The notes: generated by a model from the letters alone, not told the origin. 64,000 nt of DNA from Zobellella iuensis (GCF_016746085.1 NZ_JAERTZ010000028.1:48417-112416); one strand, 5' to 3'; shown: positions 1 through 13,896, counted from the stretch's first letter. Program-made: numbers and translations.

Positions 1-927
<927 letters not shown>

Positions 928-952
928 GGCGACAGACTGCCTCGGAAATAAT

Positions 953-986
953 GGCGCCCCCTTTTCCTTTGGGAAGGGGGAGCGCC
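953..986 (+). other. rpoB-rpoC intergenic hairpin
   Basis: The 87-bp spacer between rpoB and rpoC holds a strong GC-rich hairpin. The left arm at 953-963 (GGCGCCCCCTT) pairs with the right arm at 974-986 with one bulged A, and a short inner stem of CC and GG closes the loop. No T-tract follows, so it is not an intrinsic terminator. It ends 28 nt before the rpoC GTG. It could be an mRNA processing or stability element; this is inference. Confidence 0.55.
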
Positions 987-1014
987 CAGGTAGAACTCCT
1001 CACAGGAGACTAAC

Positions 1015-5223
<4,209 letters not shown>

Positions 5224-5247
5224 GTTATCTCGACTCGCTGATAAGAC

Positions 5248-5275
5248 AAGGGCTCCCGCAAGGGGGCCCTTTTTT
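5248..5275 (+). terminator. Rho-independent terminator of rpoBC
   Basis: AAGGGCTCCC pairs with GGGGGCCCTT (one G-T pair) across a GCAA tetraloop and is followed by a run of T. It starts 25 bp after the rpoC stop and closes the rpoBC transcription unit. Confidence 0.92.
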
Positions 5276-5283
5276 ATGGCTGC

Positions 5284-6045
5284 TTATCCATCGGGATCCT
5301 GTCTGACCCGAGCCAGCAGGCTGCCGATGCGCTGACGGGCGTCGAAACTGGCCAGGGCCTGCTGAAAGTAATCGATTTCCCGGCTTATGGTCCGGTGGAT
5401 CCGCTCCTGCTGGGGAGCCTTCAGCAGGGCTTTGCTGTGGAGCAGGGCCTGGGCGGGCTTGGCCGCCAGCCGACGGGCGGCTGCTTCGAGCCGGGGCTGC
5501 AATTCGGCGGCCGGCAGCACCTGGTTGGCCAGCCCCCAGTCGCAGGCGGTAGCGGCATCCAGCGCATCGCCCAGCAGCAACAGCTGGCAGGCGCGCACAT
5601 GGCCGATACGCTGGGGCAGCAGCAGGCTGGAGGCAAACTCCGGCACCAGGCCCAGATCGATAAAAGGAAAGCGCAGTCGGGCGTTGTCGCCGAGATAGAC
5701 CAGGTCCATATGCAGCAGCAGGGTGGCGCCGATGCCTACCGCATGGCCCTGCACCGCGGCCAGCAGTGGCTTGGGACAGTCGGCGAGGGCGTGCAGCAGG
5801 CTGATGATGGGGTGGTCGGAACCGAGTTCGGGATTGTCGAGAAAATCCGCCAGATCGTTGCCTGCGCAAAAGTCCGCCCCCTGGGCGCTCAGTACTATGA
5901 CCTGAACCGTCTCGTCCCGGATCGCGGTCTGCAGCTGGTTATTGAGCTCCCGGTACATGTCCATATTCAGGGCGTTACGTTTTTCCGGGCGGTTAATGGA
6001 GAGATGGCAGATCCCTGCCATCTCCCGGCTCACCAATAAGGTCAT
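5284..6045 (-). CDS. Enoyl-CoA hydratase/isomerase family protein
   Basis: A 253-residue crotonase-fold protein. The N-terminal NRPEKRNALNMDMY motif, the oxyanion-hole segment with GADFCAGNDLADF, and the second hole around VQGHAVGIGATLLLHMDLVY are all present, as is the FPFIDLGLVPEFASS active-site stretch. The Glu of VPE fits the second catalytic Glu of hydratases. These enzymes hydrate or isomerise acyl-CoA esters in the cytoplasm; the exact substrate cannot be told from sequence. Two in-frame ATGs lie 6 bp apart. AAGGA touches the first, but stands 6 nt before the second, so I use the second (MTLLVSREMAG). The gene stands alone, convergent with rpoC, with no fatty-acid operon around it. Confidence 0.85.
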   Translation of the reverse strand: MTLLVSREMAGICHLSINRPEKRNALNMDMYRELNNQLQTAIRDETVQVIVLSAQGADFCAGNDLADFLDNPELGSDHPIISLLHALADCPKPLLAAVQGHAVGIGATLLLHMDLVYLGDNARLRFPFIDLGLVPEFASSLLLPQRIGHVRACQLLLLGDALDAATACDWGLANQVLPAAELQPRLEAAARRLAAKPAQALLHSKALLKAPQQERIHRTISREIDYFQQALASFDARQRIGSLLARVRQDPDG

Positions 6046-6075
6046 GGCCATTCCTTATGCGATGGGTCATGGTTT

Positions 6076-6100
6076 AAAGCTTGCCGCTGGGATAAGCTTT
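6076..6100. promoter_or_regulatory. Inverted repeat upstream of the copper chaperone gene
   Basis: AAAGCTT at 6076-6082 and AAGCTTT at 6094-6100 form a perfect 7-bp inverted repeat with an 11-bp spacer, 30 bp before the PCu(A)C start and 31 bp before the divergent hydratase gene. It looks like an operator. The regulator is unknown; a metal-responsive one would fit the neighbour, but this is a guess. Confidence 0.35.
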
Positions 6101-6129
6101 GTGCTCTTTTCTGCACAAGGAAAACACAG

Positions 6130-6588
6130 ATGAAAAAAGTCGGATACCTTTTTGCTCTGGTTTTGTTAACCGGCCCCAGTTGGGCACAGGTAATCGTCAG
6201 CGAGGGCTATGTGCGGGCGACCCCGCCCATGGGGCCCAATACCGCCGCCTTTATGCAGCTGGAGAACGGCGGCGACCGGGATCTGGCGCTGGTGAGCGCG
6301 GCTTCGCCCCAGGCGGAGAAGGTGGAGCTGCACACCGTGCTGGAGCAGGACGGGGTGATGCGGATGCGGGAAGTGGAGCGGATAGCGGTGCCGGCCGGTG
6401 ACGCGGTCAGCCTGCAGCCGGGCGGCCTGCACATCATGTTGCTGGGGGTGAAACAGCCGCTGGCGGCGGGGGATGAGGTCAGCCTGGAGCTGCGCTGGGA
6501 CAACGGCGACACCGAGCAGTTGCTCCTGCCGGTGAAGGATATCCGCACCCAATCCCAGGCGGCTCATGGACATGACCATCATCATTAA
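6130..6588 (+). CDS. Copper chaperone PCu(A)C
   Basis: A 152-residue secreted protein with an N-terminal signal peptide (MKKVGYLFALVLLTGPSWAQ, likely cut after WAQ). The mature part is a PCu(A)C domain (DUF461): the GYVRATPPMGPNTAAFM start and the spaced Met/His ligands, VELH near residue 73, VMRM near 82-85 and LHIM near 100, follow the family H-M-H-M Cu(I)-binding pattern. The tail HGHDHHH adds a histidine-rich metal site. Members deliver Cu(I) to cytochrome oxidase CuA/CuB in the periplasm, often with Sco. No sco or cox gene is in this window, so the partner is not visible. ATG start, monocistronic. Confidence 0.88.
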   Translation: MKKVGYLFALVLLTGPSWAQVIVSEGYVRATPPMGPNTAAFMQLENGGDRDLALVSAASPQAEKVELHTVLEQDGVMRMREVERIAVPAGDAVSLQPGGLHIMLLGVKQPLAAGDEVSLELRWDNGDTEQLLLPVKDIRTQSQAAHGHDHHH

Positions 6589-6630
6589 GGGGGCGAGCCG
6601 GCAAGCCAAGGCTTGTTATTACCCGATGAT

Positions 6631-6694
6631 ATAAAAAATCATCTTTTATTCTTTATTGTTGTCCGTTGACCTGGCATAAGCTATCCCTTATCTG
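6631..6694 (+). promoter_or_regulatory. cysJIH upstream region with AT-rich dyad (putative CysB site) and promoter
   Basis: ATAAAA-N7-TTTTAT at 6631-6649 sits inside an AT-rich block. The first 12 bases, and 22 of the first 24 when gaps are allowed only at two positions, recur upstream of cysG at 11405. A possible sigma-70 promoter follows: TTGACC at 6666-6671, 17-bp spacer, TATCTG at 6689-6694; this would put the start of transcription very near the coding start, so the hexamers are uncertain. In enterics cysJIH is activated by CysB from an upstream site; assignment to CysB here is inference. Confidence 0.45.
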
Positions 6695-6714
6695 GAAAAG
6701 TGGAAGTCAATGTC

Positions 6715-8517
6715 ATGCTTTTAAAGGAACTCGCGGCGGCAGCCAGCCCGCTCAATGAACAACAAGTCCATAAGCTCACTCAGGTGGCTGCCGAGCTGAG
6801 TGCCACCCAGCTGGCCTGGGTCAGCGGTTATTTCTACGGTATCAGCCAGCAGGCCCAGGGCCTGCCGGTGGCCACCCCCGCGGCGGCGGCCCAGCCGGCC
6901 GGCAAGGTGACCATCCTCTATGCGTCCCAGACCGGCAACGCCAAGGGCGTGGCCGAGGCGCTCAAGGCCCAGGCCGACGCCGCCGGGGTCGCGGCGGAGC
7001 TGTTCAACGTGGCCGACTACAAGGTCAAGCAGCTCAAGAAAGAGACCCATGTGTTGATCGTCACCAGCACCAACGGCGAGGGCGAGCCGCCCGATGACGC
7101 CATCGAGTTCCACAAGCAGCTCAAGGGCGGCAAGGTGGGCAAGCTCGAGGGCCTGCATTACGGCGTACTGGCCCTGGGCGACTCCTCCTACGAGTTTTTC
7201 TGCCAGACCGGCAAGGACTTCGACGACTACCTGGCCAAGGCCGGCGCCACCCGCCTGCTGGAGCGCATCGACTGCGACGTGGACTACGAAGGCGCCGCCG
7301 AGGGCTGGAACAAATCGGCCGTGGGCCTGCTGAAGGACGCGCTGCAGGTGGAGGCGGCCAACCATGCCGCTCCCGTGGTCAGCCTGACCCATGGCGCCGC
7401 CAGCCTCTACAGCAAGAAGCACCCCTTCGCCGCCGAGCTGGTCACCAACCAGAAGATCACCGGCCGGGACTCCGACAAGGACATCCGTCATATCGAGATC
7501 TCCCTGGAAGGCTCCGATCTCCGCTACCGGCCCGGTGACGCCCTGGGCGTCTGGTTCAGCAACGACGAGGCCCTGGTGGATGCCCTGCTGGCCCAGCTGG
7601 GCGTGGCCGCCGACGCCAAGGTCAAGGTGGACGACGAACTGCTCTCCATCCGCGAGGCCCTGCTCCACCACTACGAGCTGACTCAGGGCTACGCCGGCTT
7701 CGTGCAGGCCTATGCCGAGTTGTCCGGTGCCAAGAAGCTGCAGAAGCTGGCACAGGACAAGGCCGCCCTGCGCGAGTACTGCGCCAGCCACCAGATCCTG
7801 GACATAGTCCGGGAGAAGAAGACCAAGCTCACCGCCGAACAACTGCAGGGCGCCCTGCGCCGGCTGACGCCGCGGCTCTATTCCATCGCCTCCGCCCAGG
7901 CCGAGGTGGAGGAAGAAGTCCACCTGACCGTGGGCGTGGTGCGCTACGACAACAAGGGCGAGCCCCGTGCCGGTGGCGCCTCTTCCTTCCTGGCCGATCG
8001 GCTGGCCGAGGGCGGCCAGGTGCGGGTGTTCGTGGAGCACAACGACAACTTCCGCCTGCCCGCCGACGACAGCACCCCGGTGATCATGGTGGGCCCGGGC
8101 ACCGGCATCGCCCCCTTCCGCGCCTTTATGCAGGAGCGGGAAGCGCGGGACGCCGAGGGCAAGAACTGGCTGTTCTTCGGCAACCCCCACTTCACCCAGG
8201 ACTTCCTCTACCAGCTGGAGTGGCAGCGTTACGTCAAGTCCGGCCTGCTGAACAGGATCTCCCTGGCGTTCAGCCGGGATCAGGCCGACAAGGTCTATGT
8301 GCAGCACAAGCTCAGGCAGCAGGGGGCCGAGGTCTATGCCTGGCTGGAGCAGGGCGCCCATTTCTACGTCTGCGGCGATGCCAACAAGATGGCCAAGGAC
8401 GTGCACGAGGCCCTGATCGAGCTGGTGGCCGAGCACGGCAACAAGAGCCGTGAGCAGGCCGAAGAATATGTCGATGCGCTGCGCAGCGCCAAGCGTTACC
8501 AAAGGGATGTTTACTAA
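6715..8517 (+). CDS. cysJ: Assimilatory sulfite reductase (NADPH) flavoprotein subunit
   Basis: The 600-residue alpha subunit of sulfite reductase passes electrons from NADPH via FAD and FMN to the CysI hemoprotein. Domain order is an N-terminal tail, a flavodoxin domain ([47 protein letters not shown]), an FAD-binding region ([32 protein letters not shown]) and the NADPH-binding domain ([30 protein letters not shown]). It ends in the conserved YQRDVY. An upstream in-frame GTG at 6700 exists, but GGAAG at 6702-6706 sits 8 nt before the ATG at 6715, so I use that. It is the first gene of cysJIH, with one base between its stop and cysI. Confidence 0.96.
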   Translation: MLLKELAAAASPLNEQQVHKLTQVAAELSATQLAWVSGYFYGISQQAQGLPVATPAAAAQPAGKVTILYASQTGNAKGVAEALKAQADAAGVAAELFNVADYKVKQLKKETHVLIVTSTNGEGEPPDDAIEFHKQLKGGKVGKLEGLHYGVLALGDSSYEFFCQTGKDFDDYLAKAGATRLLERIDCDVDYEGAAEGWNKSAVGLLKDALQVEAANHAAPVVSLTHGAASLYSKKHPFAAELVTNQKITGRDSDKDIRHIEISLEGSDLRYRPGDALGVWFSNDEALVDALLAQLGVAADAKVKVDDELLSIREALLHHYELTQGYAGFVQAYAELSGAKKLQKLAQDKAALREYCASHQILDIVREKKTKLTAEQLQGALRRLTPRLYSIASAQAEVEEEVHLTVGVVRYDNKGEPRAGGASSFLADRLAEGGQVRVFVEHNDNFRLPADDSTPVIMVGPGTGIAPFRAFMQEREARDAEGKNWLFFGNPHFTQDFLYQLEWQRYVKSGLLNRISLAFSRDQADKVYVQHKLRQQGAEVYAWLEQGAHFYVCGDANKMAKDVHEALIELVAEHGNKSREQAEEYVDALRSAKRYQRDVY

Positions 8518-8518
8518 G

Positions 8519-10210
8519 ATGAGCGAACAAAAACTGTCCGATAACGAACGCCTCAAGGGGCAGAGCAATTTTCTGCGCGGTACCATCACCCAGGATCTGC
8601 AGGACGAACTGACCGGCGGCTTCAACGGCGACAACTTCATGCTGATCCGCTTCCACGGCATGTACCAGCAGGACGACCGCGACATCCGCAACGAGCGCAC
8701 CGCCCAGAAGCTGGAGCCGCTGCACAACGTCATGCTGCGCGCCCGCCTGCCCGGCGGCATCATCAGCCCCAAGCAGTGGCTGGTGATCGACCGGTTCGCG
8801 GAAGAAAGCACCATGTACGGCAGCATCCGCCTGACCACCCGCCAGACCTTCCAGTTCCATGGCGTGCTCAAGCGTGACATCAAGCACATGCACCAGACCC
8901 TGAACAGCACCGGTATCGACTCCATCGCCACCGCCGGCGACGTCAACCGCAACGTGCTGTGCACCAGCAACCCGGTGGAATCCGAGCTGCATCAGGAAGC
9001 CTACGACTGGGCCAAGAAGATCTCCGAGCACCTGTTGCCCAAGACCCGGGCCTACCTGGAGATCTGGCTGGACGGCGAGCGCCTGGACACCCCGGACCAG
9101 GAGCCGATCCTGGGTTCTACCTACCTGCCGCGCAAGTTCAAGACCACGGTAGTGATCCCGCCCCAGAACGACGTGGACGTGCACGCCAACGATCTGAACT
9201 TCGTGGCCATCGCCGACAACGGCAAGCTGGTGGGCTTCAACGTGCTGGTGGGCGGCGGCCTGGCCATGACCCACGGCGACACCGCCACCTATCCGCGCCA
9301 GGCCACCGACTTCGGTTTTATCCCGCTGTCCCACACCCTGGCGGTGGCGGAAGCCGTGGTCACCACCCAGCGCGACATGGGCAACCGGGTCGAGCGCAAG
9401 AACGCCAAGACCAAGTACACCCTGGAGCGGGTGGGCGTGGAGGTGTTCAAGGCCGAGGTGGAGAAGCGGGCCGGCATCCAGTTCGCCGAAAGCCGCCCCT
9501 ATGAATTTACCGGCCGCGGCGACCGCTTCGGCTGGGTGGACGGCATCGACGGCAAGCAGCACCTGACCCTGTTTATCGAGAACGGCCGCATCCTGGACTT
9601 CCCCGGCAAGCCGCTGAAGACCGGCCTGCGTGAAATCGCCAAGATACACAAGGGCGACTTCCGCCTGACCGCCAACCAGAACCTGATCATCGCCGGCGTG
9701 CCCAAGAAGGACAAGGCCAAGATCGAGAAGCTGGCCCGGGCTCACGGCCTGATCGACGACACCGTCTCCGAGCAGCGCAAGGATTCCATGGCCTGCGTGG
9801 CGCTGCCCACCTGCCCGCTGGCGATGGCCGAAGCCGAGCGCTTCCTGCCCGAGTTCGTCACCGAGATCGAAGGCGTGCTGGCCAAACACGGGGTGACCGA
9901 CGACAGCATCATCTTCCGGGTCACCGGCTGCCCCAACGGCTGCGGCCGCGCCATGCTGGCCGAGATCGGCCTGGTGGGCAAGGCGCCCGGGCGCTACAAC
10001 CTGCACCTGGGCGGCAACCGGGAAGGCACCCGCATTCCGCGCATGTACAAGGAAAACATCACCGACCGCCAGATCCTGGAGGACATCGACGCCCTGGTGG
10101 GCCGCTGGGCCAAGGAGCGGGAAGCGGGCGAAGGGTTCGGTGACTTTGTGATCCGCGCCGGCATCATAGCGCCGGTGGTGGACTCCGCGAGGGACTTTTA
10201 TGCCGTATAG
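8519..10210 (+). CDS. cysI: Assimilatory sulfite reductase (NADPH) hemoprotein subunit
   Basis: The 563-residue beta subunit reduces sulfite to sulfide with six electrons at a coupled siroheme-[4Fe-4S] centre. The four cluster cysteines are at 426, 432, 471 and 475 (ACVALPTC and [11 protein letters not shown]), with the family spacing of 6, 39 and 4. Substrate-binding stretches such as [27 protein letters not shown] and [11 protein letters not shown] are intact. The start [13 protein letters not shown] matches the family; upstream in-frame ATGs lie inside cysJ. It overlaps cysH by 11 bp, so the operon is tightly coupled. Its siroheme is made by cysG about 1.3 kb downstream. Confidence 0.96.
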   Translation: MSEQKLSDNERLKGQSNFLRGTITQDLQDELTGGFNGDNFMLIRFHGMYQQDDRDIRNERTAQKLEPLHNVMLRARLPGGIISPKQWLVIDRFAEESTMYGSIRLTTRQTFQFHGVLKRDIKHMHQTLNSTGIDSIATAGDVNRNVLCTSNPVESELHQEAYDWAKKISEHLLPKTRAYLEIWLDGERLDTPDQEPILGSTYLPRKFKTTVVIPPQNDVDVHANDLNFVAIADNGKLVGFNVLVGGGLAMTHGDTATYPRQATDFGFIPLSHTLAVAEAVVTTQRDMGNRVERKNAKTKYTLERVGVEVFKAEVEKRAGIQFAESRPYEFTGRGDRFGWVDGIDGKQHLTLFIENGRILDFPGKPLKTGLREIAKIHKGDFRLTANQNLIIAGVPKKDKAKIEKLARAHGLIDDTVSEQRKDSMACVALPTCPLAMAEAERFLPEFVTEIEGVLAKHGVTDDSIIFRVTGCPNGCGRAMLAEIGLVGKAPGRYNLHLGGNREGTRIPRMYKENITDRQILEDIDALVGRWAKEREAGEGFGDFVIRAGIIAPVVDSARDFYAV

Positions 10211-10967
10211 CCTGCTACCCAGCCTGGAAGAGCTGAACTGCCTGTCCCGTGCCGATCAAGCGGAGGCCCTGGCCCCGCTTAATCAGGAGCTGGCGGCCAT
10301 GAGCGCACCCGAGCGGGTGCGCTGGGCGCTGGAAACCCTGGAAGGGGAGCATGTGCTCTCCTCCAGTTTCGGCATCCAGGCGGCGGTGATGCTGCACCTG
10401 GTGACCCGGGAAAAAGCGGATACCCCGGTGATCCTGACCGATACCGGCTACCTCTTCCCCGAGACCTACCGCTTTATCGACGAACTGACCGAGCGGCTGC
10501 AGCTTAACCTCAGGATCTACCGGGCCCAGACCTCCGCCGCCTGGCAGGAAGCCCGCCATGGTAAATTGTGGGAGCAAGGGGTCGAGGGCATCAGCCGCTA
10601 CAACCAGATCAACAAGGTGGAGCCGATGCAGCGGGCGTTGCGCGAGCTCAAGGCCGGTACCTGGTTTTCCGGCCTGCGCCGCAGCCAGTCCGATACCCGG
10701 GGCGGCCTGCAGGTCCTTGGGCTCCAGAATGGCCTGTTCAAGTTCCTGCCGATTATCGACTGGAGCAATAAAGATGTGCATTATTACCTGAAGGAATTCG
10801 ACCTTCCCTATCACCCCCTGTGGGAACAGGGATATGTCTCGGTCGGCGATGTGCAGACCACGGCCAAGTGGGAGCCGGGCATGAGCGAGGCGGATACCCG
10901 TTTCTTCGGTATGAAGCGGGAGTGTGGTCTTCACGAACCCCAGGAAGCCGACGGTAGCGGTATCTGA
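10200..10967 (+). CDS. cysH: Phosphoadenosine phosphosulfate (PAPS) reductase
   Basis: A 255-residue enzyme that reduces PAPS to sulfite with thioredoxin or glutaredoxin. The nucleotide-binding P-loop-like [14 protein letters not shown] lies near residue 55, followed by [15 protein letters not shown]. The catalytic cysteine is C242 in the C-terminal KRECGLHEP motif. The paired cysteines that bind [4Fe-4S] in APS reductases are absent, so PAPS is the expected substrate. It overlaps the end of cysI by 11 bp. The small CBS-domain gene follows after 26 bp and may be co-transcribed. Confidence 0.95.
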   Translation: MPYSLLPSLEELNCLSRADQAEALAPLNQELAAMSAPERVRWALETLEGEHVLSSSFGIQAAVMLHLVTREKADTPVILTDTGYLFPETYRFIDELTERLQLNLRIYRAQTSAAWQEARHGKLWEQGVEGISRYNQINKVEPMQRALRELKAGTWFSGLRRSQSDTRGGLQVLGLQNGLFKFLPIIDWSNKDVHYYLKEFDLPYHPLWEQGYVSVGDVQTTAKWEPGMSEADTRFFGMKRECGLHEPQEADGSGI

Positions 10968-10993
10968 CCTGCGGCTCCGGACAAGGAGAAATC

Positions 10994-11395
10994 ATGCAGG
11001 TACAGGACATCATGACCCGGCGGCTCGCCACCGTGCATCAGGACGATCGGCTGGAGATGGTACGGGAGATTTTCGAACAGGCGCCGTTTCGCCATCTGCT
11101 GGTGGTGGATGATGCGGATCGGTTGTGCGGGGTGATCACTCACGCCGATATGTATCGGGCCCTGAGTCCCTATCTGGCGACCGATGCGGAGCTGGAACGC
11201 GACCGTGATACCTTACAGCGGCGGGCCCATCAGGTGATGAGCCGCAACCCGGTGACCATAGCACCCGAGACCGGGCTGGATACTGCCGCCGCCCTGCTGC
11301 TGGAACACCAGATCAGCTGTCTGCCGGTGGTGGCGGAAGATCGGCTGCAGGGGGTCATCTCCTGGAAGGATCTGCTGCGCACCCTTATAAAATAA
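10994..11395 (+). CDS. Two-CBS-domain protein
   Basis: A 133-residue protein made of two CBS repeats only: residues 1-55 (VQDIMTRRLATVHQDD...HLLVVDDADRLCGVITHADMY) and 75-133 (AHQVMSRNPVTIAPE...SCLPVVAEDRLQGVISWKDLL). Paired CBS domains form a Bateman module that usually binds adenosyl compounds such as AMP, ATP or SAM and regulates a partner. No catalytic domain is attached. It lies 26 bp after cysH with AAGGAG just upstream, and could read sulfur-assimilation nucleotides such as PAPS or APS; that is speculation from position alone. Confidence 0.8.
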   Translation: MQVQDIMTRRLATVHQDDRLEMVREIFEQAPFRHLLVVDDADRLCGVITHADMYRALSPYLATDAELERDRDTLQRRAHQVMSRNPVTIAPETGLDTAAALLLEHQISCLPVVAEDRLQGVISWKDLLRTLIK

Positions 11396-11404
11396 CCATA
11401 AAGA

Positions 11405-11455
11405 ATAAAAAATCATTTTTTATTATTTTGTGGGATAAGTATTTCTGTCTATAGT
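11405..11455 (+). promoter_or_regulatory. cysG promoter region with the same AT-rich dyad as cysJ
   Basis: ATAAAAAATCAT at 11405-11416, then TTTTTATT, repeats the block found before cysJ. It is followed by TTGTGG (11428-11433), 16 bp and TATAGT (11450-11455), a reasonable sigma-70 promoter, and the cysG ATG is 31 bp further on. The dyad lies just upstream of the -35 element, where an activator such as CysB would sit. Confidence 0.5.
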
Positions 11456-11486
11456 CGGTTTATCTCAATGGATAAGCGGAACGGCC

Positions 11487-12890
11487 ATGGAACACCTGCC
11501 TCTTTTTATCAACATCAAGCATCGCCCTTGTCTGGTGGTGGGCGGCGGTGTCGTAGCGGCCCGCAAGGTTCGCCTGCTGCTGGCCCGGGGAGGCAGGGTC
11601 ACCGTGGTTGCCCCCGAGCTGGATGCCGGTCTGCAGGCTCGCCAAGCCGAGTTCTGCTGGCTCGAGCAGGGCTTCGCCGAGCATCATCTCGATGGCCAGT
11701 TTCTGGTGGTGGCGGCCACGGATAACGCCGAGGTCAATGCCCGGGTCTATCAACTGGCCAACCGGCGCGGCATTCTGGTCAACAAGGCCGACGACAGCAA
11801 GCGCTCGGCGGTCATCTTCCCCTCCATAGTGGAACGTTTTCCGCTGCAGGTCGCCTTCAGCACCGGCGGTGGCGCGCCCTGGCTGGCCCGGTTGCTGCGG
11901 GCCCGGCTGGATGCCCTGCTGCCCCGCCACTGGGGAGGGCTGGCCCGGGTGGCCGGCACATTGCGCCGGCAGGTACAGCAGGCCTTCGGCAGCAGCGATG
12001 AACGGCGCCGGTTCTGGGCCCGGGTACAGGACGATGTGACCTTGACCGCGCTGTTGCAACAAGGGGATAAGGCCGGTGCCGAAGCCTGGCTGCGGCAGGC
12101 GATGACCAAGCCGCTGGCTGGCGAGGTGATCCTGGTCGGCGCCGGACCCGGCGATCCCGACTTGTTGACCATCAAGGCATTGAATGAATTGCAGAAAGCC
12201 GATGTGGTGCTGTTCGATCAACTGGTCTCCGACGAGATATTGGCGCTGATCCGCCCCGAGGCCGAGCGGGTTGCAGTGGGCAAGAAAGCCGGTCATCACA
12301 GCGTGCCCCAGGAGCAGATCAACCAGCTGCTGGTGGAGCATGCCCTGGCGGGCAAGCGGGTGGTACGGCTCAAGGGCGGCGATCCCTTTATGTTTGGCCG
12401 GGGAGCGGAAGAACTGCAGACCCTGAAGGCCGCCGGGATCCGCTACCAGGTGGTGCCGGGGATTACCGCCGCCGCCGGGGCCACCGCCTATGCCGGTATT
12501 CCGCTGACCCACCGGGACCACGCCCAGAGCGCGGTCTTTATCACCGGACACTGCAAGCAGGACGGCGAGGAGCCGGACTGGGCATCGTTGGCCCGTGGCC
12601 GGCAGACCCTGGTGATCTACATGGGGTTGATGCGCTCGGCCCATATCCGCCAGCAGTTGCTGCACCATGGCCTGGATGGCAACACGCCGGTGGCGCTGAT
12701 CGAACGCGGTACTACCCGGCAACAGCGGGTGGTGCGTGGCCGCTTGCAGGAGCTGGCCCAACTGGCCGAGCGGGTGGAAAGCCCGGCGCTGATGGTGATA
12801 GGTGAAGTGGCGGCCCTGGCCGACTCCCTGGCCTGGTTTACCCCCCAGGCCGATGCGGCAGGCATCGATACCATGGAGCGTTGTGGCTAA
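11487..12890 (+). CDS. cysG: Siroheme synthase CysG (trifunctional)
   Basis: A 467-residue fusion that turns uroporphyrinogen III into siroheme. The N-terminal half (about 1-200) is the precorrin-2 dehydrogenase/sirohydrochlorin ferrochelatase: Rossmann motif VVGGGVVAARKVRLLL, the NKADDSKRS segment, and AFSTGGGAPWLARLLR, which contains the serine equivalent to the phosphoserine of Salmonella CysG. The C-terminal half (about 213-467) is the SAM-dependent uroporphyrinogen III methyltransferase: VGAGPGDPDLLTIKAL, RLKGGDPFMFGRGAEE and PGITAAAGATAYAGIPLTHR. It supplies the cofactor for CysI. It has its own promoter with the cys-type dyad. Its last four bases overlap the convergent next gene. Confidence 0.96.
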   Translation: MEHLPLFINIKHRPCLVVGGGVVAARKVRLLLARGGRVTVVAPELDAGLQARQAEFCWLEQGFAEHHLDGQFLVVAATDNAEVNARVYQLANRRGILVNKADDSKRSAVIFPSIVERFPLQVAFSTGGGAPWLARLLRARLDALLPRHWGGLARVAGTLRRQVQQAFGSSDERRRFWARVQDDVTLTALLQQGDKAGAEAWLRQAMTKPLAGEVILVGAGPGDPDLLTIKALNELQKADVVLFDQLVSDEILALIRPEAERVAVGKKAGHHSVPQEQINQLLVEHALAGKRVVRLKGGDPFMFGRGAEELQTLKAAGIRYQVVPGITAAAGATAYAGIPLTHRDHAQSAVFITGHCKQDGEEPDWASLARGRQTLVIYMGLMRSAHIRQQLLHHGLDGNTPVALIERGTTRQQRVVRGRLQELAQLAERVESPALMVIGEVAALADSLAWFTPQADAAGIDTMERCG

Positions 12891-13714
12891 CGTTGCTGTA
12901 ACTGCCCCACAGGGGCCAGCAGTTCGCTCAGTTCGTGCAGGTAGTCTTCTGGAGCTGTTTCAGCCATCAGGGCGGCCAGTTCGTTGCCGATGGTGGTGAA
13001 GCGGTAGTACAGCAGGCGTACGCCTTTCTTCAGCGGGTACAGTGCCTGTTGCCGGCCGTTGAACACCAGCCGCAGCGGCAAGCCGGCCGGGAGTTCACCG
13101 GACTCCAGTTCGGCCTGATGCAACAGCCCCAACTCAAACAGCTGCAGCAGGCCGGCATAAGGCAGGCGATGGCGACCCAGGCTCAGCTTGTGCTGACGCA
13201 ATCCCTGCAGCAGGGTTTTATGCTGGAATCCGAACAGCAGCCGCAGGTTGTCGTCACCGAAATGGCAGCCGAGGGCACTGGCCCTTTGCAACAGCAGGGC
13301 GTCTTTTTGGGTCATCTGCTTCAGACGGTGCAGGGCCTGGATGGAACAATGCCCGGGCCGGACGATTTCCTGGGCCAGGATACTGGCCCAGAACTGCTGC
13401 ATCGCCGGGTGGCGGATGTTTTCTGCCAGGGCCAGAAAGTGGCTTAGCCAGTCCGGATCCGGTTCGCTGCCCACATCGTCGGAGCTGGTCCTGTGGGCCA
13501 GTTGGATTATGGTCTCCAGGTTTTTCTGGCGGGCGGCTTCATCCAGCTGACGGCGGATCTCGAAGCGATCACCGAAGCTCAGGGGGGAGTCCCCATGCAG
13601 CAAGCCGGCCAGCCCCCGCTGTTCTGCCAGGCTGAGCAGCAGGGCCTTGCGGTTTTTGATTTTGTGATCCGGCGTTGCGGGTTTAGGCGTCATTGGCTTT
13701 TCGTTGTTAACCAT
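12887..13714 (-). CDS. TIGR03899 family protein
   Basis: A 275-residue soluble protein without signal peptide. The segments QRGLAGLLHGDSPLSFGDRFEIRR-like start, WLSHFLALAENIRHPAMQQFWASILAQEI (about 95-125) and RASALGCHFG resemble the gammaproteobacterial TIGR03899 family, which has no known function; the WASILAQE-type helix is similar to DUF2806-like proteins. The recall is by memory of family motifs, not by a search. The start MVNNEK has GGAG six bases upstream. It is convergent with cysG (4-bp overlap) and divergent from a small membrane ORF, sharing a perfect palindrome between them. Confidence 0.6.
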   Translation of the reverse strand: MVNNEKPMTPKPATPDHKIKNRKALLLSLAEQRGLAGLLHGDSPLSFGDRFEIRRQLDEAARQKNLETIIQLAHRTSSDDVGSEPDPDWLSHFLALAENIRHPAMQQFWASILAQEIVRPGHCSIQALHRLKQMTQKDALLLQRASALGCHFGDDNLRLLFGFQHKTLLQGLRQHKLSLGRHRLPYAGLLQLFELGLLHQAELESGELPAGLPLRLVFNGRQQALYPLKKGVRLLYYRFTTIGNELAALMAETAPEDYLHELSELLAPVGQLQQR

Positions 13715-13726
13715 GTTGACTCCATG

Positions 13727-13750
13727 TTAAAATTCAGCACCGAATTTTAA
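13727..13750. promoter_or_regulatory. Palindromic divergent promoter/operator
   Basis: TTAAAATTC (13727-13735) and GAATTTTAA (13742-13750) form a perfect 9-bp inverted repeat around AGCACC. Each arm contains TAAAAT, a plausible -10 hexamer, on its own strand. The start codons of the leftward gene (13714) and the rightward small ORF (13763) lie 13 and 13 bp from the two edges, so the layout is symmetrical. It may serve both as two -10 boxes and as a single operator. Confidence 0.45.
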
Positions 13751-13762
13751 ACGGAGCGCCGG

Positions 13763-13852
13763 ATGCAAAAAGGTAAACCCAGAATGGCCTGGTTGCTTCT
13801 GTTTGTTGGCTATATCTCGAGCCTCGGGATCCTGGCCACCATGATAGAGTAA
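13763..13852 (+). CDS. Small single-span membrane protein, 29 residues
   Basis: The ORF encodes a 29-residue peptide beginning MQKGKPRMAWLLLFVGYI. A basic N-terminus (three Lys/Arg in the first seven residues) precedes a hydrophobic stretch of about 17-19 residues and a short acidic end (MIE), as expected for a small inner-membrane protein. GGAG stands 6 nt before the ATG, a divergent promoter lies upstream, and a perfect terminator begins 6 bp after the stop. This complete transcription-unit frame is the main evidence that it is real. I do not recognise the family and no function is proposed. Confidence 0.6.
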   Translation: MQKGKPRMAWLLLFVGYISSLGILATMIE

Positions 13853-13857
13853 CCCAA

Positions 13858-13896
13858 AACCAAAAATAAGGCCCTGAACGGGCCTTATTTTTGGTT
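13858..13896. terminator. Bidirectional rho-independent terminator
   Basis: A perfect 17-bp inverted repeat with AACCAAAAATAAGGCCC as left arm (13858-13874), loop TGAAC, and the matching right arm at 13880-13896. The core GGCCC/GGGCC stem is flanked by A-rich and T-rich sides, so it can end transcription in both directions: the small ORF from the left and ytfJ (stop at 13970) from the right. Confidence 0.9.

Noticed and set aside
6721..8970. 749-codon antisense frame over cysJ and cysI
   Set aside because: Runs across two real genes in the opposite strand and shows the typical composition of a shadow frame.
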